Positions 1 through 12,479 are shown, numbered from the stretch's first letter. The stretch: DNA of 64,000 nt from Trichosphaerium sp. ATCC 40318 (GCA_038496445.1 JALMLS010000124.1:1-64000), one strand, 5' to 3'. A program made the numbers and translations. The notes: generated by a model not told the origin, from the sequence alone.

Positions 1-1
1 T

Positions 2-250
2 ACTAGGTACCGGCCTGATGAACTGAAGGATGATGTTCTACGCATATCTGATGGCTTGTATAACTTTGTTTTGGACGACGAACATACCATACTAGTTGGA
101 GAACAAGGAGTATACACGTGCTGTACGTTGGGAAAGTACTGTGGTGAAAGGCTTGAACAATTACATCCTCAACAAAACGAAAAGTATGGAGCTAGCATTC
201 TAAAAGTAAACTATGAACATCAGAAAAGGAGTAGAACAGTTGAGTACTGA
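2..250 (+). CDS. C-terminal fragment of a Hint (hedgehog/intein-like) domain protein, cut by the left edge
   Basis: The frame is open from the window edge to a TGA at 248-250, about 82 residues. It contains 'LYNFVLDDEHTILVGEQG', then a Cys-Cys-Thr-Leu-Gly segment and a 'HPQQNEKYGASILKV' segment. The order (Tyr-Asn-Phe-Val-Leu-Asp, a conserved His, a Val-Gly turn, Thr-Leu-Gly, then His-Pro...Lys-Val) is that of the last strands of protist Hint domains, which do autoprocessing or transfer chemistry. The catalytic N-terminal Cys would lie off the window, so activity cannot be judged. The assignment rests on motif memory only; an unrelated C-terminus is possible. Confidence 0.45.
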   Translation, partial: TRYRPDELKDDVLRISDGLYNFVLDDEHTILVGEQGVYTCCTLGKYCGERLEQLHPQQNEKYGASILKVNYEHQKRSRTVEY

Positions 251-785
251 TAAACAATTCCGTATAACCTTTTTCATAAAAAGTTGCTATTCTGTCGATT
301 CACGTGATTCTTTTTGACACCTCAAACAAGAACCCAATCTACTGACATTTATTTTTCACTAAATCTCTTTTGTACTATGCTTTGTTATCAATGCACAATA
401 GAGCAATAACATCAGCTTGTGTACAGTGTACCACTGTCTCTATAACAAATAGCCTTTTTAAAGTGGAATACTGAAATCTTGTAAGAGCGTTTCTACCGAC
501 TCAAACACAAAAATTATTTTATAACCTTGTTCGCACAACTACTACTCCTTCAGGGATGTAGTAAAAATAAAGACCAATGAAACAAAAAAGGACACTTAAC
601 ATGACAAGCGGCAATGTAGTGAAAACGTGGCGATAATTGACAAGTTTTACGAGATTTCCTCTACGTTCAGTTCAATATCCTAAAGACAAAACGTGCTTGG
701 TATTCAAATCCAGAAATTCTAAATTGTCAAACTTTAGAAGGCTTATTGAGGTATGATATTGGTGTATTTACTAGATACATCTGTT
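251..785. other. Intergenic region without a gene
   Basis: No spliceable or long open frame is convincing. It is AT-rich, carries one TCACGTGA palindrome near 300, and lies between two convergent gene ends, so it holds two 3' regions. Confidence 0.6.
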
Positions 786-3700
786 TTAAGCAACATTTAT
801 AAGTATAGGGGATGCATTCACAGTTATGGTCCATGAGTTACCGTTTGCAGTGAACAACTATTAAAATTGTATTAGATACCAGAAAAAAAACTCTAACTTA
901 CATTTGTGACTTTTTCTACACCTGCTTCTGTTCCTAAAAACTTCCATGCGAAAGTCTCTTGTGCGTTAATATTAGGAATTGTAACTTGCACTTTTTGTTG
1001 GGTAGCAGAGTTTCCATCTATAGGCAACCAAGCGACAATAAAAGTTGGTTTTTCTTTATCAAAAAGTTAGTTGCATTCAGAGTCATGTAGTTGTTCGTAC
1101 GTTGTGCGTCTCCAAGCAAATATATGTAAGCGTCTTCATCTTGTTTTACAACATCTAAAAAGTGCATATCACCTACAAGTCCGAGAAGAGCCTTTAAAGT
1201 ACGTAAGAAAGAACAAGCAACAAGAAGAGTTGTACCTTAAAATTGTAATACACCATTTTTTTCTTGTAATTGACTTTAGGAGAACCAGTTACACCACTCC
1301 TGCAGAAAAGAGTAGAACATCCTTTGGAGTTAGCGTAGAAAAACCAAAAGGCTTTATCGATTCCTTCACGTGCAGCCTTAAACAACCCACGCACTATCGA
1401 CAAACTTAGTGTTGAACAAAACCCAGCATCGAAAATAACTTACAACCGTAGACTGAAGAAGCCAACTCACTAACGCATGAGTCATGATACCTATCAGGCA
1501 CGCAATACTCTCCAACACCATCAGAGTCATAACTAAGAAGCTGTTGTTAGTCATAAAAGCGCGTGATTGACGATTATTCGTACCCCCACTCTGTAAGGTA
1601 AACTGGCTTTCCTGGGAAGTTAACATCTCTGTAAGTGAGCATATTTCGAATTGCGTTAAAGTCGGATAGCCTAGCAGTATTAGAAAAGCACGTGATTGTT
1701 GTTTTCCTTCAAAAGTAGTTAAAAAGCGTACGGATCTTCTGGCATTGTTGCAACAAGTACATTTGTGCCGTTTCTGTAAGCAGAGTAAGCGTGAATATTT
1801 AGTCCATCTATGTATGGAGCGTTAACTTCTGTAATACGTCCACCAACATAGTTTCCGCCCTATAGGTATTTAATTTCAAGGTACTCGAATGTAGTCGTAC
1901 AGTGAGAGGATCAGGATCTGGGAATGTGGCTTGCAGTGCACATGGGAATACTTGGAAATCAGAATCAGCATCCTTAGCTCCTTTCGCCATACCACTGTCA
2001 AAAATAGTTAGAAGTGGTTGCAAGTTGCTTCAGTTTGGTTTTCCGTTCACCTTAATATTTTGGTGTAAAAGTCTGCTGGATACTTCCAAGGTTCGTTACC
2101 AACTATGGGTGGAAACTGTTATTTTAATATGACTATAATAGGTTCCGTACCTTCTAAAGTTTTTACCAAACCTCTTCCCTTTTCAGACGCGTTTGGACCA
2201 AACCATTCTGAATACGCTTTTCCTAAAGTCAACAATTTAGTGTTGTATAACCAATATCCAGCTACCGTAATTGTAAGCATCTTGATACGCATCTGTCCAC
2301 TTGTCTACTGCTGTAGCTCCGGAATTTGCAAACTGAATCGACGCCTCAACCGAAATACCAGCAGCCTGTTGCGAACATGTGATTGTGTTAAGAATGTAGT
2401 TTTCAGACGTACGTTCCAAGCTCCATATTCTGTGTCCCAGTTTAGCCATGAAAGTGATTCGGTACCATGACCTTCTGACATGTTTTTGTAGTTTGGGATG
2501 TGGTTGGGACTTGGAAAAGCACTAAGTCTAATGTCGTTGACAATGCACTTACGTTTTTACGTCCCACAACAAGTTGTGATAATTTCTTGCACTAGGAGCA
2601 ACTGGAGCGTATAGAAGTGGTCCCATGGAATCATTTTTGAGGTTAGAAGAATCATAACCTGTGCCCCATCCCCAAATACCTAACGACAACAATAAGCTAA
2701 AGAAATTATTGAAGACCACATTTCCGTGATGACGAACCGTTGATGCCTGCCAATGTATGGAAGTTGTTTGGGTTAAAAACTGGTTTTCTTGGAGCACCAT
2801 AAGGACCATATTTATCATACGCATTGATGACTTGAACAACTACTTTTTCGTATGGTTTTTCTACAATTTGTTTGATTGCTATTATCTGTGCGTTTACAGT
2901 CTTGCCCTACCATGAGAATAAGACAAAAAAATACAGTTTGAAAAGGATAATAAGGGTACCAAGATGTAATCCACTTTCGGTTGAGTGTTTGGCTTCAAAG
3001 GTAATATGACTGAAAGATCATCCACAGAAGATCCTGCCAATACATTTATTGAGCTAGCGCCGCTGAAAACACGAAGAGAAAGCCATCCTATGTCCATTGA
3101 TTTACCCAAATCAACAGTCTAAGAAAAGAATAAGAACAGGTATTTCAATCATTTGTGTTGCACAAAAACTATCGTACAATTTGTTCGTAGCATTGCTGGT
3201 TAGTTACTGATACTTGGTTAAGTCCTAATTTCCCTGTAGAATTGACAACGAATCCTTTAACATTTGATAACATTGGCGTTATCATTATAAACTTGTAGCT
3301 TTCAGCCGATGTGTATGTTTTAAGGAGTGTGTTAGTTCCATCTTCCATAATAGCGTAAGCCGTGGCATCACCGTTGAATGTGCCTGTTAATAGAGTTATA
3401 GAAGTTCAGCAGTAAGTTATAGAAGAAAAAAGAGCTGGCAGGTACCTCTAAGCGCAAAGTCATGGACCATTGTTGGCGCCTTTAAAGTGACTTCAAAAGA
3501 AGCAACACCATCGACAACGTTAATAGTTGTGCTAGTATACGCCACATTGCCGTCAGTAATTGTAGTAAGATTTGCGGATTTATCAGGGGACGAGCACTAA
3601 AGAAATAATTTAACACGGAAGTTTTTTGTCCAATTGTTTTGTGAACGAAAAATAAGATACACTTTTGGAGTGGGTAATTGTAGGCTCAAAAACACGTGAC

Positions 3701-4123
3701 AGAAAAGTTTTCCACGTGATTTTCGGCGAGTTAAAACATTACGTACTTGGCTTTCAGCACATAGATTTAGAAGCGGGTTGATATCTGTTCTGACAACAAA
3801 GCCAGAAGGCAAACAAGACCCACTTTCCCATTCTAAAAAACATTTCATAAATAAACTACAACAACTGCCGAAATTATATGATGCTACCACGTGCCTGTAC
3901 TTATATTATCATCTAATACATTTTTTGGAACGTTTACAGTATTTAAAACTGACGTTGCTACAAAAACGGCCAATTAATAACACTGTTTTAAATTGTAAGG
4001 TTTATTTGTTTAAGACGTACCAGTCGCGGTTGCTTTTGAAGTGTATGAAGGGATCAACCCTGCATTCTCGTCAAAGGCACTAACAGATACTAAAAAAGCT
4101 ATAATCAACACAATTATATGCAT
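786..4123 (-). CDS. Secreted clan GH-A-like glycoside hydrolase, many exons
   Basis: The start at 4123 opens with a clear signal peptide, 'MHIIVLIIAFLVSVSA', directly followed by a GTACGT intron. Later exons give a beta-rich N-terminal part (3600-2980), then 'FNPNNFHTLAGING' and 'GIWGWGTGYDSSNL', 'LLYAPVAPSARNYHNLLWDV', 'WLNWDTEYGAWN', 'VGNEPWKYPADFYTKI' (near 2070-2110), 'GRITEVNAPYIDGLNIHAYS' (near 1800), 'GKPVYLTEWGYDSDG' (near 1570-1600) and a C-terminal domain ending '...PILINVA' at the stop at 786. The Asn-Glu-Pro and Leu-Thr-Glu-Trp-Gly motifs are the usual acid/base and nucleophile sites of clan A retaining glycosidases. The substrate is unknown; proteins of this look occur in polysaccharide-degrading marine bacteria and some protists. 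Introns are about 45-70 nt with GTAC donors. The middle exon boundaries are approximate. Confidence 0.75.
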
Positions 4124-4432
4124 TTGGTGGATGCTGTGGTGTTGTGACGTATAAATGAAAAGTTTTCACATGACGTGTACATTTTATTGTGAACCGTGTA
4201 CACCACAGTGGAGCACGGTGGCGAGTGTTTACTAATATTGGTAGAGAGATAAAACACTTTACGACAATTGTGACGTCCAACACAAGAATGAGCATAGAAG
4301 AAAGAAGTGACCATAAGAAAGTACGAAGTGACAAATTGCAAAAAAATATCAACAGGTACAAAAAGATGCGGACATACAGATGTTACATTATTTTCTAGCA
4401 AAGCGTGAAGGAAATTTAGCATAGATTGTTTT
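4124..4432. other. Spacer between the glycosidase promoter and the kinase 3' end
   Basis: Non-coding; the upstream region of the glycoside hydrolase on the minus strand. No obvious signals beyond high A+T. Confidence 0.5.
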
Positions 4433-6976
4433 TTATTGAGAGTTTGTAACATCCATACAATCACAAGCAGGTCCCCAAAGTCCACAATACTCACAAGGAT
4501 CACCACTACCAGAAACAACATATTCAAACTCTTCGATTAGCTTCTTGTAGTTTGCTTTCTTTGCACACAAAATACTGTGCGTCCAAGTGCGTGGTGTTGA
4601 TTTGCCTCGAAGAGCAAGAAGTTGATTTCGTAACTTAAGCTCCCTTTTTTTGTTTCTTGGCTTCTTTGTTGCCGTTTCCAGCCAGCTGGTATAAGCTCTG
4701 TCTATAGATAGTTGTACCTCAGGATCGGTGATGTGTAGGTACGCCATGACATAGACCAAGTTGAGCAAGTCGTCCGAAGGGCGGTACTTGTGTATCGCGT
4801 CTGGCTTGAAATTTTGCAGAAGTTTGAAATCAGCAAACTTTAGCCCTCCTTCAATAGTCACCGGCGCACCAGTCTTTACAGATGATCCCCAATCTATCAG
4901 GAGAGGCTCATTTGTATCACCGTTAATAACAATATTAGATACCGAAATATCTCTAAGAAAATAGTAAGAATACGAAAGGATCACGTGATAAAAAAAAACA
5001 CTTGGAAAAAAGTAAAAAGTAAAACGTGCCTATGTATTATCTCGAGGCTATGTGCTGTCTTTAGTATTTTCACTATACCGGCAAAGAACTGTGGCACGTC
5101 ATTAATGTCTCTAATACGGCGTATTTTAACGCCAACTGGTTCTGTGATAATAATAGTTGGCGTGTGCTGTACCTGTAACAAAACGTTAATATTATGCGAG
5201 GTTAAAACCTTTAAAAGAAAAACAAAGAGTGTACCAACTGAGGAACACCGTCTGAACCTGCTAATTTCTTTAAGGACTTAACCTCACTATTTATGGCATC
5301 TCTATGGCTATCAGCAGTTTCACCAAAGTCCTTGACAGCGACTAAGACTCTCTTGTCACCTCGCTTAATAGGTACACCGTAAACAGTTGCAGTTGCGCCA
5401 ATACCCAAAATGTTGTGAGCAATACACATTTCATTGTCGATCTCAAACGATCTAACGTCATGCCCCAAAGCTTCTGGACTCTGAGATAGTAAACCGAACA
5501 GAAATCTGCCTCCTTGACCTCTTAGGTTGTATGGGCCACAGCGATAATACTTCTGTTTGGTAGGATCTTCAAGATCCATAGCCAACTTGAGAATCATAAT
5601 TTTTTCGTAATTCATAAGAATTCCGTAAGCCACTTTTCTCGTTTTTTGAACAAGCATGACTTGGTTCATGTAGTACCACGTCTGGCCAACATGCTCTTCT
5701 GTAAAGTCACCAGCTATATAATCAATAAGCACCAAGAATAAGAAAAAAAACCCCGAAAAAACTAAGAAAGAAACAAAAAAGAGAAAACGTACACCCTTTC
5801 TTCATCTCCCAGATAGCTATCAAGTGGTATATCTTCATAGTGTTTTTGTCATTTATAACAACCGACTTTGGAAGAACAGACAAATCAGGCTTTGTTTTCT
5901 TGCCATCAGCGCCTGGACCTTTCAAAATCATATTGTGGGTGTTGTATACGCGTAAGTGTTGGAACACAATCTTTTCAACAAATGCACCGACTGCATTAGT
6001 ATAGTGGTCTTCATTTTTCCAATCAGTGTCTAGTAACTGCAAAAAACCATCTGGAATAGCTACTTCAGGAAATTCAAACAATAACCGAAGCATTTTATCC
6101 CATATCAGCCTACCAAGCTGTTCGTACGCTAAAAAAAAATCAGTTATTTTTCAAAAAAAAAAAAAAAAAGGAAACGCCACAACGGAAAGAAATTGATTGA
6201 GAAATATAAAAGATCAATCTTCAAACAAAAGGATTACTATAAAACAGATGAGGAAACGTCTGGAGTATTATAGTTTTAGCTTAAGCGATAGTTTGTCATT
6301 TCAACAAAAAAAAGAGGGAAAAAAAGAAGAAAAAAAATACTCAAGTGTTAACGTACAATGATATGTGAGGCGTGTACACGTCAAATCTCGACCATAACTA
6401 GCCAAGCGTATATACAGCATGAGTAAGTTAATATTCATGTAAGTAATCTTTTCAGAATTCTCTCGCTGTGTTTTTTCCGCTGTTTTCTTATACCGCTTGA
6501 ACGAAGTATCAATCTGTTTAATATGTAGGTCTCTCTTTAGACCACGCTTTACTATATCAGCGTTTTGTTTTTTAATTTGTTTGTTTTCTTCTTTGAGCTC
6601 CTTTTCGAGCCCCTCGATCTTGTTTACTCTATCCATGAGCCTTTTAAAGTCCTGAGACTCATTCGCTAGCTGATCATTTACCCTCAACCCCCGTTGTTTT
6701 GGGGTCTCGCTTGTTGGGTCTATGAGAGCAAGTTAACAAAAAAAGTTTTTCACAAACTGGTTTGAAAAGATAAAAAATGTTGAATTTCTCTTTGAGGTTG
6801 GAAAGTGGTACAAAGTATAGATACACATCTATGTACGTACGCGTTATACTGTATATAGCGTCTATAAGCGGCCCTTTGTTCAGTTTGTAGTACTTGTGAA
6901 TACGTAGACTACTTGCCATCTGCTTCAGGGCGTCCATTTTGAACTTCCACAAGTCGGCTCTTTCGTATACTGACAT
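4433..6976 (-). CDS. SAP-like / coiled-coil / PD-(D/E)XK-nuclease-like / protein kinase fusion (Crinkler-type effector architecture)
   Basis: Six exons close exactly in phase: 6976-6841, 6719-6357, 6128-5793, 5713-5235, 5172-5030 and 4952-4433, giving 658 residues. Residues about 10-45 form a SAP-like helix-loop-helix ('LKQMASSLRIHKYYKLNKGP'), and about 60-120 are a charged coiled coil. Residues 247-276 read 'KPDLSVL' ... 'AIWEMKKG', the spacing of a PD-(D/E)XK nuclease core (Asp248, Glu274, Lys276). The kinase follows: a glycine-rich 'LGIGATATVYG', 'VAVKDF', 'HRDISVSNIVI' (485-495) and 'LIDWGSS' with Asp-Trp-Gly in place of Asp-Phe-Gly. Restriction-endonuclease-like plus kinase modules are known in Crinkler-like eukaryotic effectors and related genome-conflict proteins, and the kinase resembles fungal FunK1 types. 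No signal peptide is seen. The last intron is GC-AG. Confidence 0.8.
4953..5029 (-). other. GC-AG intron with donor GCACGT inside the kinase HRD motif
   Basis: Removing this 77-nt intron joins AG|A to make the Arg of His-Arg-Asp and keeps the frame. The donor is GC, followed by ACGT, and the acceptor is TTAG. The intron itself contains TCACGTGA at its centre. Confidence 0.8.
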
Positions 6977-8568
6977 TTTTGATGATTAGTTGCGTTGGTG
7001 CTGTGGATTGAGAAATTATGGTTTTTTCATCAAGATTTACAGGAGATAAACATCAGATTTCACGTACGTTTGATGTCATCGACACTATCAGAGTCGCTCA
7101 TTGTACCTTGGTACAAATAGTTAATCACTGAACTTTTCTCTTTTCTCAAAGTGAAAGGAGTTTAGGAATTCCCACAAGCTTTCTATCACCAAACAGAACC
7201 CGATGGGTAACACAAAAATGTAATCCTATACCTCACAATAAAACGCATGAACTATCTGTATCCAGATAAGAAAATAAAGCGGGAGATAACCACAAAGATG
7301 ATAGTTTTACTATGAGTATAAGAGTATTCTGAACCGTTAACGGTTTATCGGACTTTCTCTTAATTTGTACACAATTTGTTGCGCTTTATTTACTCTTACA
7401 CTCTCATTAAACTCAATACACTGGTGTAAATACCTGTGATGGTCTCGTAAGTACGTATTTCAGCGATTTGAAGCTCCGAAAAAAAAAAGTAGCTTTGAGA
7501 GGAAAGTTTTCACTGTAAAAAGACGTTAACGAGGTCAAACAGTAATTGTTGTCATTCAACCAAACAAGTTTAAAATTTATACACAAAATACACGTTCAGA
7601 TCAATTTTACGGTTTCGTCATAGCAAAAAACTTCGGTGTAGAGAGCGGCAGTAGTAACATCAAGTGTAAAGTTAAAAGTTAAATGTTACGAAGATTGATA
7701 AAAATCAGCTGACAAAGTGGTTCAAAATTTGAAACAGGGATTGAAGGACATGAAAGGATCATTGTAATAAGTAAAACCAAATAAAGCGGACTTTTTCCCA
7801 AAAAGCACTAAAATCTCAATTTGTTCAAGAATCTTTACGCTTTTGGTGTTTTGTTGGTACCAAAAAGGAAACTGACGGTTTACGCCCACAGCACCGATTC
7901 TTTCGAGCAATACTGTTCAATGTACCTGACCAAACCATACGCGAGCATAAAAGAGCACAGTTTTTCGAACACGAGCGGTACAATGTTGTTACTCGATGAA
8001 ACGAAAAAGCTACGTATTTGTACTTCGTAAATGACCACAACGGTTTACGAAAAAAAAGCAGAGTTGATAATGCCTTTGATGTTTTAAAACTGGTGACTTC
8101 AAGAAAAACGCTTTTGTGGGATTCAAACTCCATTTCACAACGTCTTACTACTACGTACCTTATTTATACAATAACCAATGCCCATAGATGTATTTGGTTG
8201 ATGATAAAGGAAGAATAAACTATTCGCCGTTAAAACTATTTCTGGCATTAGTATTCGGCGTTTATATCGCTATCCAACCGTTTTTATTGCGTATACTTGC
8301 CTTTTCGGTATACAATCTATAAAAACTGTACTAAATCTAATTAACCTGCGAAAAACATAAGCACTCACGCGTAGGTAAACTAAAAACGCGTAAAAAACGT
8401 TTTGGCGGGTTTTTTTGTCAATTATGTTACCATACGAACTAGAAACGTCTACTTTATACTTCTTAACACTTGGCGTAAGCGTTGGTAATAATGATAGTGT
8501 TGTGCGTACAAACATAAGCAATGTTTCCTTAAAACAGTTAGTTAACTTCTTTTGCATGCCGCTCTCAA
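6977..8568. other. Long intergenic region, no supported gene
   Basis: Short open frames on both strands (for example 7821-8030 plus and 7825-8133 minus overlap each other) lack motifs, codon pattern or splice logic. The first part is the kinase promoter. Confidence 0.5.
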
Positions 8569-8812
8569 CTAAGCTCTTTTGGCAACGGCATTGATGCCAC
8601 CTCCTTCGCACTCATCATTATTGCAACTGCAAGTGGTACACTCCATCGGTGTGTAATCAAACTGACAGTTCAAAATGTCAATTGGGATAGAATTGGTATG
8701 ACATGTTGCTGCTAAAAATGGAAGAAAACCATAACTTGTGTTTTGATGTTACTTAAAACGTGTACTTACAAATGACAGCATCTAACCGTCGTACTGACTT
8801 ATTTTTAAACAT
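8569..8812 (-). CDS. Candidate small cysteine-rich protein, two exons
   Basis: Exon 8812-8770 (from ATG) joins exon 8711-8569 across a 58-nt GTAAGT...TTTTAG intron in phase, giving about 62 residues. It contains six cysteines grouped as 'ECTTCSCNNDECEGGG' plus two upstream, and ends with a TAG at 8569. No signal peptide is present in this model, so a missing upstream exon is possible. I do not recognise the family. Cysteine spacing, a clean intron and a stop are the only support. Confidence 0.35.
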
Positions 8813-9182
8813 TCCAGTACGTTACAGACCCAGAAAACACAAATTGCGTTACGTTCATCTAAACGCCGGTGATAGATACAACAAGCAATAGGGAGAAGTA
8901 CTAGAGACCGTAAATTGCTTATTGTTTTATTGCAAGGTAAGAATTAATAACATTGTCCTAACATCGCTGATAATCATAGATTCTACACAAAACAGCGTAA
9001 ACCTAACAAATCTATACAAATTCACTCTAAATAACACAAAAGTAAACCTATAGCCTCATTCTCGTCGAGAACCACACGAATGAACACACAGTACGGCGCT
9101 TATACATATATTAGGTTCAACACGTTCTAAAAGAGGAAGTGATTTCAATTATTCTGGAGCGTCAGTCACCTGACGGCGTAAA

Positions 9183-11035
9183 ATGCTACCAAAAATGTAC
9201 GTAGAAGCATCTAACGGTTTTTATTTTTTCTGGTTTTTTTTTGACAAACAAGACGTCAATAGATACTCCACGGTCTCTGCCTTGTATGTACTTCTTCGCT
9301 AATGGTTCACCTATTATTTCTGTGCAAGGTACGTGTACAACAATCTTGTTTGATGGTAGCAGAAGGGCATCATCTTAAAGTAAACTTTTTTTTATTTAGG
9401 TGCTATTACTGTCAAAAGATTTGAACTTCAGTATAATAAAGCCATCGCTAAATACCAGCAAATGAAACCTGTAACACCTATACAACCAACAAAGGAAGCA
9501 ACTAAGGAAGTCAGTACACCAAGTAATAGAAAGCAAGCCGGTAAAAGACGCCCAAGAGTGCAACATGCATGGAACCAACAATCACCTAAAACAACAAAAC
9601 AACGTACGTTGTTTCATGCTCTAATCTGACCTAATACTCCTTGCCAGCTACTGCCAACAACAATAATGATAACAATGACGAATGGGCTACAGCAGGTACA
9701 AAGAAAAGAGTCAAAAAACGGCCAACAGGCAACGGAGGATTTGTACGATTTCTTGACACGTGATACTTTTTTATTAATTGGAAATACTTTTAGACAATAC
9801 CAGAGAACTTTAAACATACCCAAGATACTTCTTGTTATATCCACAGACAAAGACGAAGCATTGTTTATGTTTCAACTCAAGGTAACAACCGCAAACACTC
9901 TTCTTCCCTTCTTATAAAGTCAGGATGGTCCAAAGAACGATCACGTAACAACCAACCTAAAGAGCCTACAGATGCTTTACAACAAAAATGGAAACAGTAC
10001 GATCACAGTCACTATACCAGAATAGAACCTAACAATACAATCCTGTAGAGAACAACTTGCACTCCTTAAACGTGTTAATTTAACGCCAACTAAAGCTGCT
10101 ATAAAGCTTATAGGCGGACTTGATATATCTTTTCCAAAAGGAAATAAGGTAGATGCTTGTGTTACTCTAGTAGTTTGCGCAAACCCGTCAATGCAAGTGC
10201 GTGGTAGAATTCCTTGTCATGAAGCATTACTAACTGGTAAACAACAGGTCATTTTCGAAGGATATAAAATGTGTAAGTTAGATGCTCCGTACATAGCTGG
10301 GTTCCTAGCATTTAGAGAGGTACTCAACACTTCTTATTAGAATTTGAACTTTTCCAAGTTTTTCTTTGTTACCTACAAAATGTAGCTCGTATACTAGCCG
10401 TCATCAATTAAGCTTGATGTTTCTTAAGGCGTATTGTTGCTTCGATATGTAACTTTTGTTGTTGTAGATACCTGGATACTTATCCTTGATGAAAGAAGTA
10501 AAACGACTTTTTCCAAAATGTTATCCTGATATAATAATGGTTGATAGTAATGGCATCTTACATCCTAGAGGTAAGCACCATCATACATATACGCCTACAA
10601 AGTCAAACTAACAAGTCTCAAGGTTTTGGTGCAGCATGCCATTTGGGTGTACTATTAAATGAACCTTGTATGGGTGTAGCAAAAGCTCTGCATGTCGTTG
10701 ATGGGTTAAATCACCAACATGTTGACAGTCTTCTTGAATCTGCTTACTATGATGGCGAGCATACAGCAATACTTAAAGGGAGATCAGGGAAAACTTATGG
10801 CCATGTACAATCAACAACTCAAGAAGCGAAGTATCTAACTCAATTTATTTCGTAGGTGTATCAACCGGCCACTGGAGAGCCTGTTTTTATATCTCCTGGG
10901 CATAAAATGTCAGTTCAAATGGCTACTTCACTGGCACTTCGTTCAACAAAGCGTGCAAGACAACCAGAGCCTGTTCACCTTGCAGATCTTTATGGTAGAG
11001 AATACTTAGCTCATACATATAAATCACGTCGGTAG
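9183..11035 (+). CDS. ENDOV: Endonuclease V with a long N-terminal extension
   Basis: Eleven exons close in phase: 9183-9200, 9253-9328, 9400-9603, 9648-9742, 9794-9881, 9924-9996, 10046-10196, 10248-10319, 10468-10570, 10623-10804 and 10856-11035 (413 residues). Residues about 185-413 are endonuclease V, which cleaves near deoxyinosine in DNA or inosine in RNA. All landmarks are visible: 'GGLDISF' (Asp210), 'PYIAGFLAFRE' (Glu259, the family wedge/active-site motif), 'IIMVDSNGILHPRGFG' (Asp285), 'CHLGV', 'GVAK' and 'SPGHKMS'. The first 184 residues, with 'IDTPRSLPCMYFFANGSP' and a basic, Asn/Gln-rich linker, are not part of the usual enzyme (bacterial forms are about 220-240 residues) and I do not recognise them. 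The first exon is only 18 nt, and its start is the least certain part. Lys/Arg runs suggest nuclear targeting. Confidence 0.88.
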
Positions 11036-11751
11036 AAATCAAACTCACGTGCTGTTGTCACTTCCCAGGAATGCTCCTTTTTTTTTCACTACCGTCAACA
11101 CCAAAACCCACAATCCAGTAAAGATCAGCCATCAACGTGCACAATTTTCACCGTTTACTGTGGCAGCCCAATGTGCATGAATAATGAATGATAAATACCC
11201 AATAAAATTGAATACTTGTAGATTTAATACTAGAACAAGTTAATGTGAAAAGAACAAGCTCAATCCGGAGAGCATAGTCGTTCAAGTTCTCCAAATAAAC
11301 AAAAGAAAATAATTACCAACGCATCTTTGCTGCCACAACACAAGGTTTCATAATATATGATTGATTCCTGTCAGTACATTCTAGTTTGACGTTTCATTAG
11401 ACTAAATACAACTTATCACGTGATTTGTTTATTCTGTTTCGGATCTCATATATCGCTACAGTCACCCACCGGTATTAACCATTCTTTTAACATTTGGTAT
11501 TCGTACGGCATCAAAACTGGGTCATGTAATACCGAATAGGTAGCTGTACTTAACCACGTAACACGCCCTTAAAGACATTAGATTATACCACTATATATCT
11601 TAGCAGATTATCTGTATTGTAATATATTAAGAACTGAAACGATTATTACGTGTCCACATGTCACAACAACGCAAATGTACGGCATATCAAAAGGTATATT
11701 CGCTATTTATCTATTTAAGGTATCCAACGCCCTTTCAGAGAGCCAAAAAGC
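11036..11751. other. Intergenic region upstream of the truncated F-box/LRR gene
   Basis: No gene supported. It contains two TCACGTG sites (near 11045 and 11418) and is otherwise AT-rich. Confidence 0.5.
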
Positions 11752-12165
11752 ATGTTGGACTTACCAACAGAGATTATAACTCTTATTTTACGGCAAACTA
11801 CAAAAGCGAGATATGCAGCTTGTCAAACATGCCGTCTTCTTGCTTCTATCATTCATGACACTGTTGGCTATGAAAGTGCTATCATCCGGAGCTTATCTGA
11901 AGCTAAAGCGCTGGTAAAACATGCCAGCACTCTACGAAATACAAAAGTCATAATTGATACCACAACCAATATTGGACAAATTGTAAAAGAATTTTCTGGT
12001 GTTCATTGGATTGACCTTAGTTATTGCAATGTTACAGACAAAGATTTAGCATCACTATCAGGCGTTCATACCATCAATCTTAGCGGTAATACACGTATTA
12101 CAGATGAAGGAATAAAATATCTTTCAGGTGCAGCTTCAATTGATCTTAGTTTTTGTAATGGATGA
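11752..12165 (+). pseudogene. Truncated F-box/leucine-rich-repeat gene
   Basis: The 137-residue open frame starts 'MLDLPTEIITLILRQTTKAR', an F-box-like helix pair, then has LRR units of the form 'SGVHTINLSGNTRITDEGI' and stops abruptly after 'SIDLSFCNG'. The complete relative at 51565-52875 has 436 residues with the same opening and the same repeat unit, so this copy has lost about two thirds of its repeats. Homologous debris follows downstream (12480-13290), which favours a decaying copy over a genuinely short gene. The intact version would be expected to act as a substrate adaptor for an SCF-type ubiquitin ligase. A short functional protein cannot be excluded. Confidence 0.65.
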
Positions 12166-12479
12166 ATATGTCTGGCATTTCAGGCGTTTGAATTCGTGAG
12201 ACTGAATCTGAACTCAAACTCAACAGAAGAAACACCAACACAATTAACGATGGCTAATATCAACAAACAAAATTTTTTTCTCTCTTTTCTTGTAAAATTC
12301 TTTTCTGTACAGAATGTATTATAATTTCGCAACAAGTGTACTGTAGTGATGTAAATATATACACAACATCAGCGCACTACTGATAGCTACTAAGACATTG
12401 TCTTTCCTCCCAAACAGTCATGTATTTATTGTCTAGCTGGCACAACGGTTATTCTAATGGTATTATGAGGGTATAGTGC

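Noticed and set aside
7821-8133. Overlapping frames on both strands
   Set aside because: Mutually overlapping, no motif, and in a region with no splice-supported gene.
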